DNA of 50,363 nucleotides from Colwellia sp. D2M02 (GCF_018860755.1 NZ_JAHKPW010000075.1:1-50363); one strand, 5' to 3'. Positions 8,989 to 19,344 are shown, numbered from the stretch's first letter. The notes: generated by a model from the letters alone, not told the origin. A program made the numbers and translations.

Positions 8989-11190
8989 ATGAATATATAT
9001 AACCAAAAGAATAAACTTAGTTACCCTAAATCGCCCTTGTTATGTGGAGATTGTTCTGAGCAAAAAAGAGCTGAACTGAAGCACTATTTTAAATCAACAT
9101 GGCAAAGTTATGACTCACTATTTTCACTTATTAATAATGATGAGTTTTATTATCAACGGCCTGAGCCACTTAGACACCCGCTAATATTTTATTTTGGTCA
9201 TACTGCTTGCTTTTATATTAATAAGCTTATTTTAGGAAAGTATACTAATGAACGGGTTAACCCTCGTATTGAAGCGATATGTGCCGTTGGTGTTGATGAA
9301 ATGAGTTGGGATGATCTAAATAGTGACCATTATGATTGGCCAAGTGTTGATGAAGTGCGCCAATATCGTCAACAAGTATTTGCTTTAGTGAATGAGCTTA
9401 TTGATAACATGGAGCTATCTTTGCCAATATCAAAAAACTCAATTGCTTGGATTATTTTAATGGGCTGTGAACACGAACGTATTCATATTGAGACATCTTC
9501 GGTGATCATGCGGATGTTACCATTATCAGCATTAACCGAAAATGAACAGTGGCAAACATGTCTGAAAACAGCTCAAGCACCTATTAATGAACTCGTGCCT
9601 GTAGGGGAAGCAGTTGTTAACTTTGGTAAACCTGAAGCAGATAAAAGCTACGGCTGGGATAATGAATATGGGCATGAACAGTTAACACTTAATGAGTTTC
9701 ATGCATCAAAGTTCTTAGTATCAAATGCTGAGTTTATGAGCTTTGTTGAAGGTGGTGGTTATGAAAATCCATTATTTTGGACGGAAGAAGGGCAAGAATG
9801 GTTAGCTTTCAGCAAAGCGAGTATGCCTCGTTTTTGGTGTAAAAAATCAGGTGAATATTATCAGCGTAACTTGTTAAGTCAAATACCACTGCCACTCGAT
9901 TGGCCAGTAGAAGTTAACTATTTGGAAGCGAAAGCATTTTGTCAGTGGAAAAATAGTAAAGCCAACCAACAGGGGAAGCTTTTTTATCGGTTGCCTACTG
10001 AGGGTGAATGGTTGTGCTTGCGTGAGCAGGTTGATGGGGATTTGCTGTCTTGGCAACAAGCTCCAGGTAACATTAACTGTGAGTTTTATGCATCCCCTTG
10101 TCCCGTGAACCAATTCAAGCAAGGAGAGTTTTACGACATTGTTGGTAATGTTTGGCAATGGACCGAGTCTGCTATTGATGGTTTTACAGGATTTTCTGTG
10201 CATCCATTATATGATGATTTCTCTACACCAACATTCGATGGCAAGCATAATTTAATTAAGGGTGGCTCTTGGATTTCATCTGGTAATGAAGCGATGCGAT
10301 ACTCTCGTTATGCTTTTCGTCGTCATTTTTTTCAACATGCAGGCTTCAGATATGTGGCTAGTCATAGTGATGAACTACCTAACTTACCTGATAATCATTT
10401 TGAAACAGATAAAGCTTTATGTCAGCAATTACACCATCACTTTGAACAATTGCGTCGCTTAGGCCAAACATGGCTTAATGTTTCGGAGCAAAATGTAAAG
10501 AGTGAAGCCCCCTTTGAAAGTGACTATTTGCAGTCGTTAGCCAATATCGTATTAAAGAATGTTGATAGTTACGGTAGTGTGAAAGTACCTAAATGTTTAG
10601 ACTTGGGCTGCAGTATTGGTGGTTTAAGTTTTTTATTAGCTCAACATGCTACTTTTATTGACGCTCTTGATTTTTCGGCACGATTTATTAAGTACGGTGT
10701 AAAACTGCAACAGGGTGATACGGTACGCTATACTACCACGCGAGAAGGTGAACTGCTGGGTTTTAATGAATATTCATTACCCGATACTTTACGTGAAGAG
10801 TCACAAAACATTCATTTTATTCAAGGTGATCTTTGTAACCTTAAAACAATATTTACTGGTTATGATGTTATCGTTGTGCAGAATGTTTTAGAAAAAAGTT
10901 ATGATCCTAAATTATTTCTTGACCAAGTTCACCAAAGGCTCAATTTCAATGGATTATTAGTCATTATTTCGAGTTATGATTTTGATGAACAGTTTACTGA
11001 TAAAGCTAAGTGGCTTGGTGGAAAAAAAATTAATGGAGAAAATGTTACGGGGTTTGAAGCGCTAAGTGAAAGTTTATCTAAGTATTTTACATTACTCGAT
11101 AAGCAAACATTAACGCAAGTATATGAAAAAAGACAGCGGCACTTTACGGTTGTGCAGCCTCAATTAACCGTGTGGCAATTAAATAATTAA
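8989..11190 (+). CDS. ovoA: 5-histidylcysteine sulfoxide synthase / mercaptohistidine methyltransferase OvoA
   Basis: A 733-residue three-domain enzyme. The N-terminal DinB-like domain supplies the iron ligands: His71 in YFGHTACFY, and His162 and His166 in EHERIHIE. The central FGE-sulfatase-like domain (about 200-465) carries YRLPTEGEW, YDIVGNVWQWTES and KGGSWISSGNEAMRYSRYAFRR. The C-terminal SAM methyltransferase domain has the glycine motif CLDLGCSIGG at 536-545. OvoA joins cysteine to the imidazole of histidine as the sulfoxide; the methyltransferase domain methylates the later thiol. Ovothiol is a redox-protective thiol-histidine. The separate PLP lyase OvoB, needed between these steps, is not in this window. 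The upstream GS-like gene is the probable operon partner. Confidence 0.92.
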   Translation: MNIYNQKNKLSYPKSPLLCGDCSEQKRAELKHYFKSTWQSYDSLFSLINNDEFYYQRPEPLRHPLIFYFGHTACFYINKLILGKYTNERVNPRIEAICAVGVDEMSWDDLNSDHYDWPSVDEVRQYRQQVFALVNELIDNMELSLPISKNSIAWIILMGCEHERIHIETSSVIMRMLPLSALTENEQWQTCLKTAQAPINELVPVGEAVVNFGKPEADKSYGWDNEYGHEQLTLNEFHASKFLVSNAEFMSFVEGGGYENPLFWTEEGQEWLAFSKASMPRFWCKKSGEYYQRNLLSQIPLPLDWPVEVNYLEAKAFCQWKNSKANQQGKLFYRLPTEGEWLCLREQVDGDLLSWQQAPGNINCEFYASPCPVNQFKQGEFYDIVGNVWQWTESAIDGFTGFSVHPLYDDFSTPTFDGKHNLIKGGSWISSGNEAMRYSRYAFRRHFFQHAGFRYVASHSDELPNLPDNHFETDKALCQQLHHHFEQLRRLGQTWLNVSEQNVKSEAPFESDYLQSLANIVLKNVDSYGSVKVPKCLDLGCSIGGLSFLLAQHATFIDALDFSARFIKYGVKLQQGDTVRYTTTREGELLGFNEYSLPDTLREESQNIHFIQGDLCNLKTIFTGYDVIVVQNVLEKSYDPKLFLDQVHQRLNFNGLLVIISSYDFDEQFTDKAKWLGGKKINGENVTGFEALSESLSKYFTLLDKQTLTQVYEKRQRHFTVVQPQLTVWQLNN

Positions 11191-11498
11191 GTAACTTGTG
11201 ATGATGCCAAAGAGTTAGCTTAAAACCATAACAAGCCTATTTTAAATTAAATGATTAATTACTTAACCTATATTTTACCGTAAATGGCTTACATCACTGA
11301 CTATAATTGAAGCGGCGAGCCATAAAAGTCAGGTGTTATTGAGCTATAAAAAAGGCAGTGTGTTATCAATTATACGGATGGCAATCTTTATTGTTTTCTT
11401 TTTAGTCTAAACAACTGTATAATGCGCGCCCAATTATAGTCCTATTCATTGGTATGCTAAAAGTAGCTACGTAATGATAGAAATAGCGAGTAACGCCT
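11191..11498. other. Intergenic region before typA
   Basis: No gene or strong terminator is visible after ovoA. The only feature I can support is a TATAAT at 11418-11423 that would serve typA. Confidence 0.5.
11391..11423 (+). promoter_or_regulatory. Probable typA promoter
   Basis: A perfect TATAAT (11418-11423) followed by GCGCGCCC lies 75 bp before the typA start. The -35 region is T-rich but not a clear TTGACA. Confidence 0.45.
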
Positions 11499-13316
11499 GT
11501 GTTAGATAAATTAAGAAATGTGGCAATTATTGCCCACGTTGACCACGGAAAAACCACTTTAGTAGATAAGTTATTAGGCCAGTCAGGTACATTAGACGCG
11601 CGTAGCGGTTTAGAAGAACGTACTATGGATTCAAACGATATCGAAAAAGAACGTGGTATCACAATCTTAGCGAAAAACACAGCGATTAACTGGGGTGAAT
11701 ACCGTGTAAACATCGTAGATACTCCTGGTCACGCCGATTTTGGTGGTGAAGTAGAGCGTGTTATGTCAATGGTAGACTCAGTGTTACTTATTGTTGATGC
11801 GCAAGAAGGTCCTATGCCGCAAACTCGCTTTGTAACTAAAAAAGCATTTGCGCAAGGTTTAAAGCCAATTGTTGTTATCAATAAAATTGATAAGCCAGGT
11901 GCTCGTCCTGAATGGGTTATGGATCAAGTCTTCGACTTATTTGATAACTTAGGCGCTACTGACGACCAATTAGACTTTAAAGTAGTTTATGCATCAGCCA
12001 TTAACGGCTGGGCATCATTGGAAGAAGATGTTGTTGGTGAAGACATGACACCATTATTCCAAACTATTATTGATGAAGTACCAGTACCTGATGCAGATGC
12101 TGACGGTGCATTCCAAATGCAAATTTCACAACTTGATTACAGCTCATACTTAGGCGTAATTGGTGTTGGTCGTATTACTCGTGGTTCAGTTAAACCTAAC
12201 CAACAAGTAACTATTCAAGGTGCTAATGGTAAAACCCATAACGGTAAAGTAGGTAAAGTATTCGGTTACCTTGGTCTTGAGCGTTATGAATCAGAAAAAG
12301 CGGAAGCGGGCGATATTATCGCGATTACTGGTTTAGGTGAGTTGAAAATATCAGATACAATTTGTTGTCCATCTGAAGTTGCTGCACTACCTCCGTTATC
12401 GGTAGATGAACCAACAATCAATATGACATTCCAAGTAAACACTTCACCTTTCGCGGGTCAAGAAGGTAAGTTTGTTACTTCACGTAATATTAAAGATCGT
12501 TTAGATAAAGAGTTAGTTCATAACGTTGCATTACGTGTTGAGCAACTAGATGATGCAGATAAATTTAAAGTATCTGGCCGTGGTGAACTTCACTTAGGTA
12601 TTTTAATTGAAAACATGCGTCGTGAAGGTTACGAGTTAGCAGTATCTCGTCCTGAAGTTATCATGCGTGAAGTAAATGGTCAGGTAGAAGAACCTTATGA
12701 GTCAGTAACTATTGATGTTGAAGAAGCTCATCAAGGTGCGATCATGGAAAAAATGGGTGTTCGTAAAGCTGAGTTAACTGATATGGCACCAGACGGTAAA
12801 GGCAGAATTCGCATGGATTTTGTTATGCCAAGCCGTGGTTTAATTGGTTTCCAAACTGAATTTATGACATTAACATCAGGCTCAGGTTTAATTTACCACA
12901 CGTTCTTAGAGTATGGTCCTCATAAAGGTGGTGAAATTGGTCAACGCTTAAATGGTGTAATGATTGCTAACGCTACTGGTAAAGCCTTAACTAACGCTAT
13001 CTTTAACTTGCAATCACGTGGTCGTATGTTAATTGGTCACGGTTTAGATATTTACGAAGGTCAAATTATCGGTATTCACTCACGTGATAACGATTTAACG
13101 GTAAATGCACTTAAAGGTAAGCAGTTAACTAACGTTCGTTCATCTGGTACTGATGAAGCACAAACTTTAACGCCACCAATTATTATGTCGTTAGAGCAAG
13201 CGTTAGAATTTATTGATAACGATGAGTTAGTTGAAGTAACTCCAGATAGTATTCGTATACGTAAGAAATTCTTAAAAGAATCTGATCGTAAACGTGAAGG
13301 TCGTTCAGCTAAGTAA
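11499..13316 (+). CDS. typA: Ribosome-associated translational GTPase TypA/BipA
   Basis: A 605-residue protein, near-collinear with E. coli TypA. The G domain has G1 AHVDHGKTT (residues 12-20), the switch II motif [15 protein letters not shown], and NKID. EF-G-like domains follow, then the TypA-specific C-terminal region with [13 protein letters not shown] and [10 protein letters not shown]. TypA binds the 70S ribosome and assists 50S assembly at low temperature and under stress, which suits a cold marine host. The start is GTG (V-L-D-K-L-R aligns with the E. coli MIEKLRN start), with a GAG ribosome binding site. A bidirectional terminator follows. Confidence 0.96.
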   Translation: MLDKLRNVAIIAHVDHGKTTLVDKLLGQSGTLDARSGLEERTMDSNDIEKERGITILAKNTAINWGEYRVNIVDTPGHADFGGEVERVMSMVDSVLLIVDAQEGPMPQTRFVTKKAFAQGLKPIVVINKIDKPGARPEWVMDQVFDLFDNLGATDDQLDFKVVYASAINGWASLEEDVVGEDMTPLFQTIIDEVPVPDADADGAFQMQISQLDYSSYLGVIGVGRITRGSVKPNQQVTIQGANGKTHNGKVGKVFGYLGLERYESEKAEAGDIIAITGLGELKISDTICCPSEVAALPPLSVDEPTINMTFQVNTSPFAGQEGKFVTSRNIKDRLDKELVHNVALRVEQLDDADKFKVSGRGELHLGILIENMRREGYELAVSRPEVIMREVNGQVEEPYESVTIDVEEAHQGAIMEKMGVRKAELTDMAPDGKGRIRMDFVMPSRGLIGFQTEFMTLTSGSGLIYHTFLEYGPHKGGEIGQRLNGVMIANATGKALTNAIFNLQSRGRMLIGHGLDIYEGQIIGIHSRDNDLTVNALKGKQLTNVRSSGTDEAQTLTPPIIMSLEQALEFIDNDELVEVTPDSIRIRKKFLKESDRKREGRSAK

Positions 13317-13336
13317 ACGATAACTGATATATATTG

Positions 13337-13367
13337 AAAAGGCTGATGGAAACATCAGCCTTTTTTG
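13337..13367. terminator. Bidirectional terminator between typA and the small membrane protein gene
   Basis: The stem GGCTGATG / CATCAGCC with a GAAA loop is flanked by an A run on the left and a T run on the right, so it can act on both strands between these convergent genes. Confidence 0.88.
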
Positions 13368-13387
13368 TTTCTAACTATGACTAAAGC

Positions 13388-13618
13388 CTAATCGTACCCA
13401 TTGTTCTTATAGGTTGCAGCGTCAAGTATTGCCCATAAATGAAATATACCGCCAATGATTGCCGGTACTACTAACCACCATAACGCATAACCACCAAAAC
13501 AGACGATGGCAAAGATTAGCGCAGGTAAAACTCGCCCCTGCACTAATTGACCTAAGCCGGGAAAAAATGTACTACATATCGCTGATATGACATTACCAGC
13601 AGAGCCTTGACTCGCCAT
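13388..13618 (-). CDS. Small integral membrane protein, TM2-like
   Basis: A 76-residue protein with a polar N-terminus, then CSTFFPGLGQLVQGRVLPAL and two hydrophobic segments (about 27-47 and 50-65), ending in a polar tail. The pattern FPGLGQ...G....A...F followed by a second helix and an aspartate-containing end (AILDAATY) resembles small TM2-type membrane proteins. A GAGGAG ribosome binding site lies 5 nt before the ATG, which supports real translation. Function unknown. Confidence 0.72.
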   Translation of the reverse strand: MASQGSAGNVISAICSTFFPGLGQLVQGRVLPALIFAIVCFGGYALWWLVVPAIIGGIFHLWAILDAATYKNNGYD

Positions 13619-13713
13619 TTGAACTCCTCAATAAATGCTAAGTGCTAGAAAATAGCTTAGGGCTATCATAATATAATGCTACGCTATCATAAATTAATAA
13701 ATTGTTAAGAAAT

Positions 13714-14646
13714 ATGAGTAAGATAAAAAACTTCTCAATACTTACGCAGTGGCATAAGCACAAACACTTTTTGTTTTTTTTAATGAAAAGAGTCCAGGAA
13801 GAAAGGTTATCAGTCGTTGCTGGTTATCTATCTTATGTTTGTTTAATGTCATTAGTCCCTTTGTTGGTAGTTATGCTATCAGTCATGACTGCGTTTCCAC
13901 TTTTTGGCGAACTACAGCAAAGTATTGAAGGCTTTGTTTACCAAAACTTTATGCCTGCTGCGAGCGATGTCGTGCAAGAGTATTTAAGTGGCTTTGTCAC
14001 TAATGCCTCTAAAATGTCAGCCTTTGCAATATTATTTCTTTTTATCGCGGCGTTATTGTTAATATCATCAATAGATAAAACCTTTAATGATATTTGGCGT
14101 GTCACAGAAAAAAGGCGCACTATAACTTCACTCGCAATGTATTGGATGGTGTTAACTTTAGGCCCAGTATTAGTTGGGGCAAGTATTGCTTTAACGTCTT
14201 ATATTGTATCGTTAGTTAGTTTAGGTGATTACGATGTTCTGGGCTTATTCGATATATTACTAAGAGCATTACCGTTATTTGCTTCAATTATTGCTTTTTT
14301 AATTTTATATATGGCAGTTCCTAATAAAGCCGTGCCGTTAAATTATGCGCTGGTGGGCGCTATTATTGCCGCGCTATTATTTGAAAGCGCTAAAAAAGGC
14401 TTTGCGTTATATTTAACCGCCTTTCCTTCATATCAAATGATCTATGGCGCCTTAGCAACCATACCTATTTTATTCTTATGGATTTACGTTTCGTGGCTGA
14501 TTGTACTCTCTGGTGCGTTGATTACAGTATCGCTACAAGAGTATTGTGAAAAGCCTAGTGAAGAATGCTTTGGCAAAGTAAATGCAGAGAAAAATACACT
14601 AGAAAATAATGAACAGGACACAGAAGGGAAAGCAGAAAAACCATGA
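13714..14646 (+). CDS. yihY: YihY/UPF0761 family inner membrane protein
   Basis: A 310-residue multi-spanning protein (about six membrane segments). It shows the family pattern [20 protein letters not shown] near residue 27 and [12 protein letters not shown] before the central helices, then [20 protein letters not shown] near 250. The family was once called BrkB or RNase BN; its function remains unclear. I prefer the ATG at 13714; an in-frame TTG at 13702 would add four residues. The stop overlaps the dtd start by 4 nt (ATGA), and yihY-dtd adjacency is also found in E. coli, so the two are translationally coupled. Confidence 0.9.
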   Translation: MSKIKNFSILTQWHKHKHFLFFLMKRVQEERLSVVAGYLSYVCLMSLVPLLVVMLSVMTAFPLFGELQQSIEGFVYQNFMPAASDVVQEYLSGFVTNASKMSAFAILFLFIAALLLISSIDKTFNDIWRVTEKRRTITSLAMYWMVLTLGPVLVGASIALTSYIVSLVSLGDYDVLGLFDILLRALPLFASIIAFLILYMAVPNKAVPLNYALVGAIIAALLFESAKKGFALYLTAFPSYQMIYGALATIPILFLWIYVSWLIVLSGALITVSLQEYCEKPSEECFGKVNAEKNTLENNEQDTEGKAEKP

Positions 14647-15080
14647 TTGCATTAATACAACGAGTAACCTCAGCAAGTGTCACGGTTGAGCAAGAAGTTA
14701 TAGGTGAAATAGCTAATGGCTTGTTAGTTTTACTCGCGATAGAGCCGCAAGATACCGAAGCGAAAGCTAAAAGATTAGCAGAGCGCGTTGCAGGCTACAG
14801 AATATTTAATGATGAAAATGACAAAATGAACTTAAATGTTGCGCAGGCGCAAGGAGATATCCTAGTTGTTTCTCAATTTACTCTAGCTGCTGATACGGCA
14901 AGTGGTATGCGACCAAGCTTTACTACCGCAGCTAAGCCTGAGTTAAGCGTACCTATTTATGAATATTTCACTCAGCAACTACGAAATAAAGGCTTTAAAG
15001 CACCAACAGGAAAGTTTGGTGCAGATATGAAAGTACAATTAGTAAACGATGGTCCCGTCACTTTTACCTTAACGGTATAA
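14643..15080 (+). CDS. dtd: D-aminoacyl-tRNA deacylase
   Basis: A 145-residue protein matching Dtd over its full length: [16 protein letters not shown] at the N-terminus, the active-site strand [10 protein letters not shown] near residue 80, and the C-terminal NDGPVTFTL motif holding the cross-subunit Gly-Pro element. It hydrolyses D-aminoacyl-tRNAs (and Gly-tRNA-Ala) to keep D-residues out of proteins. It overlaps yihY by 4 nt. It is unusual that the next gene is rplN: the spc operon follows directly after dtd. Confidence 0.96.
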   Translation: MIALIQRVTSASVTVEQEVIGEIANGLLVLLAIEPQDTEAKAKRLAERVAGYRIFNDENDKMNLNVAQAQGDILVVSQFTLAADTASGMRPSFTTAAKPELSVPIYEYFTQQLRNKGFKAPTGKFGADMKVQLVNDGPVTFTLTV

Positions 15081-15121
15081 TTGTTAAAAACTGGTCTTGT
15101 TTATTTTTTAACTAATTAAGC

Positions 15122-15150
15122 TATCACTTTCAATTAAGTGGTGTTATAAT
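15122..15150 (+). promoter_or_regulatory. Probable spc operon promoter
   Basis: TATAAT at 15145-15150 followed by CTCGCGCCC, 166 bp upstream of rplN. The -35 is weak. The S10 operon is not upstream, so the spc operon needs its own promoter here. Confidence 0.5.
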
Positions 15151-15253
15151 CTCGCGCCCACTGAGTTTGAGTATACGATTTTCTAGGTAGACTAAGCTAC
15201 AGCGGGCATGTAAAAGGCAGTGACGGGTCAAATTTCTGGCCTTGAATTTAAAC

Positions 15254-15297
15254 TTATCTTTTAGATATTACCTATGTTTTAGATAGGATAAAGATAA
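15254..15297 (+). promoter_or_regulatory. Hairpin in the rplN 5' leader
   Basis: Nested inverted repeats TTATCTTT (15254-15261) / AAAGATAA (15290-15297) and CCTAT (15271-15275) / ATAGG (15283-15287) form a two-step hairpin ending about 4 nt before the GGAG ribosome binding site of rplN. It could influence initiation on the first spc gene. No known ligand site was recognised. Confidence 0.45.
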
Positions 15298-15315
15298 ATA
15301 GCGGAGCAAAAATTA

Positions 15316-15684
15316 ATGATCCAAATGCAATCACAGCTGAATGTTGCTGATAACAGTGGCGCTAAGCGTGTTCAATGTATAAAGGTTCTTGGTGGCTCGC
15401 ACCGTCGCTACGCACGCATTGGTGACATCATCAAAGTTGCCGTGAAGGAAGCAAGTCCTCGCGGTAAAGTAAAAAAAGGTGATGTTGTTACTGCGGTAGT
15501 GGTGCGCACTAAGAAAGGTGTTCGTCGTACAGATGGTTCTGCTATCCGTTTTGACGAAAACGCGGCTGTTGTGTTAAATGCTAACTTACAGCCAATTGGT
15601 ACTCGTATTTTCGGGCCTGTGACACGTGAATTAAGAACTGAAAAGTTCATGAAGATCGTATCATTAGCACCAGAAGTACTATAA
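15316..15684 (+). CDS. rplN: 50S ribosomal protein L14
   Basis: 122 residues, starting [20 protein letters not shown] and ending [14 protein letters not shown], the full bacterial L14 sequence. It binds 23S rRNA helix 95 near the subunit interface (bridge B8). It is the first gene of the spc operon here, with GGAG upstream. In most gammaproteobacteria rpsQ (S10 operon) would precede it; here it is dtd. Confidence 0.98.
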   Translation: MIQMQSQLNVADNSGAKRVQCIKVLGGSHRRYARIGDIIKVAVKEASPRGKVKKGDVVTAVVVRTKKGVRRTDGSAIRFDENAAVVLNANLQPIGTRIFGPVTRELRTEKFMKIVSLAPEVL

Positions 15685-15696
15685 GGAGTCACGATA

Positions 15697-16011
15697 ATGG
15701 CATCTAAGATTCGTCGTGATGATGAAGTAATCATACTTGCAGGTAAAGACAAGGGCAAAACTGGTAAAGTTACTAAAGTTCTTGTTGAGCACAGCAAAGT
15801 ATTCGTAGAAGGCGTTAACTTAATCAAAAAGCACACTAAGCCTGTACCTCAGTTACAGCAGCCTGGTGGAATTATTGAGAAAGAAGCACCTTTGCATGTT
15901 TCCAACGTAGCGATTGTTAACCCAGCAACGGGCAAAGCAGATCGTGTTGGTTTTAGAATTGAAGACGGCAAAAAAGTACGTTTTTTCAAGTCTAATAACG
16001 AATTAATTTAA
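15697..16011 (+). CDS. rplX: 50S ribosomal protein L24
   Basis: 104 residues with the KOW motif near the N-terminus ([18 protein letters not shown]) and the [20 protein letters not shown] segment typical of L24. It is an early assembly initiator of the 50S subunit. It lies 12 nt after rplN and 12 nt before rplE in the spc operon. Confidence 0.98.
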   Translation: MASKIRRDDEVIILAGKDKGKTGKVTKVLVEHSKVFVEGVNLIKKHTKPVPQLQQPGGIIEKEAPLHVSNVAIVNPATGKADRVGFRIEDGKKVRFFKSNNELI

Positions 16012-16023
16012 TTGGAGTAAACG

Positions 16024-16569
16024 ATGGCGAAACTGCATGATTTTTATAAAGATACAGTTGTAGCTGACCTTCAAAAGAAGTTCGGTTATAAAAGTGTCAT
16101 GCAAGTCCCTCGGATTGAAAAGATCACCCTTAACATGGGTGTTGGCGAAGCTATTTCTGATAAGAAAGTATTAGAGCACGCCACAAATGATCTTACTGCA
16201 ATCTCAGGACAAAAGCCGATCACGACAGTAGCACGCAAATCAGTTGCGGGCTTCAAAATTCGTGAAGGCTATCCTATAGGTACAAAAGTAACTCTACGCG
16301 GCGACCGCATGTGGGAATTTTTAGAACGTTTAGTTTCTATTTCTATCCCTCGTATCCGTGACTTCCGTGGCTTAAATCCTAAGTCATTCGATGGTCGTGG
16401 TAACTACAGCATGGGCGTTCGTGAGCAAATCATCTTCCCTGAAATCCAATACGATAAAATCGATAAGATTCGCGGTTTAGATATCACTATTACTACTAGC
16501 GCGAAAAATAACGAAGAAGGACATGCATTATTGTCTGCCTTTGATTTCCCGTTCCAGAAGAAGGTGTAG
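16024..16569 (+). CDS. rplE: 50S ribosomal protein L5
   Basis: 181 residues, slightly longer than E. coli L5 (179), with [20 protein letters not shown] at the start and the conserved [18 protein letters not shown] segment. It binds 5S rRNA and contacts the P-site tRNA. In E. coli the S8 repressor site of the spc operon lies around this gene start; I could not verify an equivalent by eye. Confidence 0.98.
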   Translation: MAKLHDFYKDTVVADLQKKFGYKSVMQVPRIEKITLNMGVGEAISDKKVLEHATNDLTAISGQKPITTVARKSVAGFKIREGYPIGTKVTLRGDRMWEFLERLVSISIPRIRDFRGLNPKSFDGRGNYSMGVREQIIFPEIQYDKIDKIRGLDITITTSAKNNEEGHALLSAFDFPFQKKV

Positions 16570-16573
16570 AGTT

Positions 16574-16879
16574 ATGGCTAAAACGTCAATGAAAGCTCGT
16601 GAAGCAAAACGTACTAAGCTAGTTGCACAATATGCTGAAAAGCGTGCAGCGTTAAAGGCTGTTATCTCAGGTGTAGATACTTCGGAAGAAGAGCGTTGGG
16701 AAGCAGTATTGAAACTTCAAAGTTTACCGCGTGACTCATCACGTAGCCGTCAACGTAACCGTTGTAATGTTACTGGTCGTCCACATGGTTTCCTACGTAA
16801 ATTCGGTTTAAGCCGAATCAAGTTGCGTGAAGCAACTATGCGTGGTGAAGTTCCAGGTCTTAAGAAAGCTAGTTGGTAA
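16574..16879 (+). CDS. rpsN: 30S ribosomal protein S14 (zinc-free form)
   Basis: 101 residues starting [20 protein letters not shown] and ending [11 protein letters not shown]. The [18 protein letters not shown] segment has a single Cys, so this is the long form without the zinc ribbon, as in E. coli. The start is the ATG at 16574, 4 nt after the L5 stop; a longer in-frame reading into L5 is not real. Confidence 0.97.
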   Translation: MAKTSMKAREAKRTKLVAQYAEKRAALKAVISGVDTSEEERWEAVLKLQSLPRDSSRSRQRNRCNVTGRPHGFLRKFGLSRIKLREATMRGEVPGLKKASW

Positions 16880-16898
16880 TTCACGGGAGTAAATGGTT

Positions 16899-17288
16899 AT
16901 GATGACTGATCCTATCGCGGACATGTTTACACGCATCCGCAACGGTCAATCTGCAACAAAAGCTGCAGTTACAATGCCATCTTCAAAGTTAAAAGTTGCT
17001 ATTGCAAACTTACTTAAAGAAGAAGGTTATATTTCAGATTATTCAGTATCAGGTGATGTAAAACCTGAACTAGCTGTTACTTTGAAGTATTTTGAAGGTA
17101 AAGAAGTAATTGAAACGATCAAACGTGTTTCACGTCCTGGTCTTCGTATATACAAAAGCTGTGATGAACTTCCTAAAGTTCTTGCTGGCATGGGTATTGC
17201 GATCATTTCGACTTCTAAAGGTTTGATGACGGATCGTGCCGCTCGCTCTGCGGGTATTGGCGGTGAAGTTCTTGGTTTCGTAGAGTAA
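16899..17288 (+). CDS. rpsH: 30S ribosomal protein S8
   Basis: 129 residues from the ATG at 16899 ([17 protein letters not shown]), with the C-terminal [20 protein letters not shown] segment. Three closely spaced ATGs occur; GGGAG at 16885-16889 gives the best spacing (about 9 nt) to 16899, and length then matches E. coli (130). S8 binds 16S helix 21 and in E. coli represses the spc operon. Confidence 0.97.
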   Translation: MMTDPIADMFTRIRNGQSATKAAVTMPSSKLKVAIANLLKEEGYISDYSVSGDVKPELAVTLKYFEGKEVIETIKRVSRPGLRIYKSCDELPKVLAGMGIAIISTSKGLMTDRAARSAGIGGEVLGFVE

Positions 17289-17298
17289 GGAGAATAAT

Positions 17299-17832
17299 AT
17301 GTCTCGTGTTGCAAAAGCACCTGTCGTTGTTCCTGCTGGCGTTACCGTTACGTTATCAGGTCAAGACATTACAGTTAAAGGTCCAGTAGGTGAATTATCA
17401 CGTACGATTCATAGTTTTGTTGCTGTTTCTCACGAAGAGAACGAAATCAAAACTGATATCGCATGTGACGAAAGAAATGCATGGGCTCAAGCCGGTACTG
17501 CACGTGCTTTAATCAATAATATGATTGAAGGTGTTAGTAAAGGTTTTGAAAAGAAATTAATCTTACAAGGTGTTGGTTACCGTGCTAAAGCTGCGGGTAA
17601 ATCATTAGATTTATCTTTAGGTTTTTCACACCCAATCAGTCACGCTATTCCTGAAGGAATTACTTGTGAGACTCCTAGCCAAACTGAAATCACACTGAAA
17701 GGTTGTGATAAGCAGTTAATTGGTCAAACCGCAGCGAACATTCGTGCATACCGTAAGCCAGAGCCTTATAAAGGTAAAGGTGTTCGTTATGCTGATGAAT
17801 ACGTTCGTCGTAAAGAAGCTAAGAAGAAGTAG
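17299..17832 (+). CDS. rplF: 50S ribosomal protein L6
   Basis: 177 residues, starting [15 protein letters not shown] and ending with the [20 protein letters not shown] signature of L6. It sits near the GTPase-associated centre. An AAGGAG ribosome binding site overlaps the end of rpsH; spacing is 10 nt. Confidence 0.98.
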   Translation: MSRVAKAPVVVPAGVTVTLSGQDITVKGPVGELSRTIHSFVAVSHEENEIKTDIACDERNAWAQAGTARALINNMIEGVSKGFEKKLILQGVGYRAKAAGKSLDLSLGFSHPISHAIPEGITCETPSQTEITLKGCDKQLIGQTAANIRAYRKPEPYKGKGVRYADEYVRRKEAKKK

Positions 17833-17841
17833 GGTAACACT

Positions 17842-18195
17842 ATGGATAAGAAAACATCTCGTTTGCGCCGCGCTAAACGCGCTCGTGCAAAAATTAGCGA
17901 GTTGGGTGCGAATCGTTTAGTTATATTCCGTACTCCTCGTCACATTTACGCTCAAGTGATCGCTCCTACAGGTTCTGAAGTAATCGCATCTGCGTCTACT
18001 TTAGACAAAGAAGTTAGTGCTCAGTTGGAAAAAACTGGTAATGTTGCAGCAGCAACAGCAGTAGGTAAAGCAATTGCTGAACGTGCTGTAGCTAAAGGGA
18101 TCACAAGCATTGCTTTCGATCGCTCTGGTTTCCGTTACCACGGTCGCGTAAAAGCGTTAGCAGAAGCAGCTCGTGAAGCTGGTCTTCAATTCTAG
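17842..18195 (+). CDS. rplR: 50S ribosomal protein L18
   Basis: 117 residues: [20 protein letters not shown] with the basic N-terminus, then [12 protein letters not shown] and the C-terminal [20 protein letters not shown] motif. It binds 5S rRNA together with L5. It lies 9 nt after rplF. Confidence 0.98.
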   Translation: MDKKTSRLRRAKRARAKISELGANRLVIFRTPRHIYAQVIAPTGSEVIASASTLDKEVSAQLEKTGNVAAATAVGKAIAERAVAKGITSIAFDRSGFRYHGRVKALAEAAREAGLQF

Positions 18196-18204
18196 GGGTT
18201 GATA

Positions 18205-18714
18205 ATGGCTAATCATAATCAAGAAAACTCACAACAAAGTGATATGGCTGAAAAGCTAATCGCCGTTAACCGCGTTTCAAAAGTGGTTAAAGGTGGTCGC
18301 ATTTTCAGTTTTACTGCACTAACAGTAGTTGGTGACGGTAATGGTCGTGTTGGTTTTGGCTACGGTAAAGCACGTGAAGTGCCTGCTGCTATTCAAAAAG
18401 CAATGGAAAAAGCACACCGTAACATAGTAACAGTTGACTTGAAGGGTACTACTCTTCAGCACTCTATCAAGGGTCGTCATTCTGGTTCTAAAGTTTACAT
18501 GCAACCAGCTTCTGAAGGTACAGGTATCATCGCCGGTGGCGCGATGCGTGCAGTACTTGAAGTTGCAGGCGTTCAGAACGTATTGTCAAAAGCATACGGT
18601 TCTACTAACCCAATCAACGTAGTTCGCGCTACTGTTTCAGCTTTAGTGAATATGCATTCACCAAAAGGTGTTGCAGCTAAACGTGGCAAAAGCGTTGAAG
18701 AAATTTTGGGGTAA
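18205..18714 (+). CDS. rpsE: 30S ribosomal protein S5
   Basis: 169 residues from the ATG at 18205; a TTG two codons upstream is not needed. The conserved [20 protein letters not shown] and [18 protein letters not shown] segments are intact, as is [18 protein letters not shown] at the end. S5 shapes the mRNA entry site and decoding fidelity. The N-terminal tail is Gln/Asn-rich, unlike E. coli. Confidence 0.97.
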   Translation: MANHNQENSQQSDMAEKLIAVNRVSKVVKGGRIFSFTALTVVGDGNGRVGFGYGKAREVPAAIQKAMEKAHRNIVTVDLKGTTLQHSIKGRHSGSKVYMQPASEGTGIIAGGAMRAVLEVAGVQNVLSKAYGSTNPINVVRATVSALVNMHSPKGVAAKRGKSVEEILG

Positions 18715-18720
18715 TTGAGC

Positions 18721-18900
18721 ATGTCTAAAACAGTTAAAGTAACTCAAGTTAAAAGTTCTATCGGTCGTTTACCGAAGCATAGAGCTACATTAAAAGGCCT
18801 TGGTCTTCGTCGTATTAACCATACAGTAGAGTTAGAAGATACTCCATCTGTACGCGGTATGATTAACAAGGTTTATTACATGATTAAGGTGGAGGATTAA
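18721..18900 (+). CDS. rpmD: 50S ribosomal protein L30
   Basis: 59 residues, the usual size: [20 protein letters not shown] then [20 protein letters not shown] and a terminal IKVED. The start is the ATG at 18721; a TTG two codons earlier overlaps the rpsE stop. It lies 2 nt before rplO. Confidence 0.97.
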   Translation: MSKTVKVTQVKSSIGRLPKHRATLKGLGLRRINHTVELEDTPSVRGMINKVYYMIKVED

Positions 18901-18902
18901 TA

Positions 18903-19337
18903 ATGCATTTAAATACTTTATCTCCTGCTCCAGGATCTAACAAAGCTAAAAAACGCTGTGGCCGTGGTATTGGTTCTGGCATCGGCAAAACTGGTGGTCG
19001 TGGTCACAAAGGTCAGAAGTCTCGTTCTGGCGGTAGTGTACGTCCTGGTTTTGAAGGTGGTCAAATGCCATTGAAACAACGTTTACCTAAATTTGGTTTT
19101 ACTTCACGTAAATCTTTAGTTCGCGCTGAAGTACGTTTACATGAATTAAACCTAGTGAAAGGTGATGTTGTTGACATTCACGCGCTTAAAGACGCTGGTC
19201 TAATCACACGTAACATTGTTGCTGTTAAAATTATGCTTTCGGGCGAAATTTCACGCAAAATTACTGTTCGTGGCTTAGGCGTAACTAAAGGTGCTCGTGC
19301 AGCTATTGAAGCTGCCGGTGGTAACATCGAGGAATAA
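18903..19337 (+). CDS. rplO: 50S ribosomal protein L15
   Basis: 144 residues: [20 protein letters not shown], the glycine-rich [20 protein letters not shown] extension that penetrates 23S rRNA, and [17 protein letters not shown]. It lies just before secY, the standard order. Confidence 0.98.
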   Translation: MHLNTLSPAPGSNKAKKRCGRGIGSGIGKTGGRGHKGQKSRSGGSVRPGFEGGQMPLKQRLPKFGFTSRKSLVRAEVRLHELNLVKGDVVDIHALKDAGLITRNIVAVKIMLSGEISRKITVRGLGVTKGARAAIEAAGGNIEE

Positions 19338-19344
19338 TACAGAT

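Noticed and set aside
15408-15836. 142-residue minus-strand frame over rplN-rplX
   Set aside because: Shadow frame opposite two certain ribosomal protein genes.
16000-16060. S8 repressor binding site at the rplX-rplE junction
   Set aside because: Expected from E. coli, but I could not identify the required internal-loop structure by eye; a covariance search would decide.
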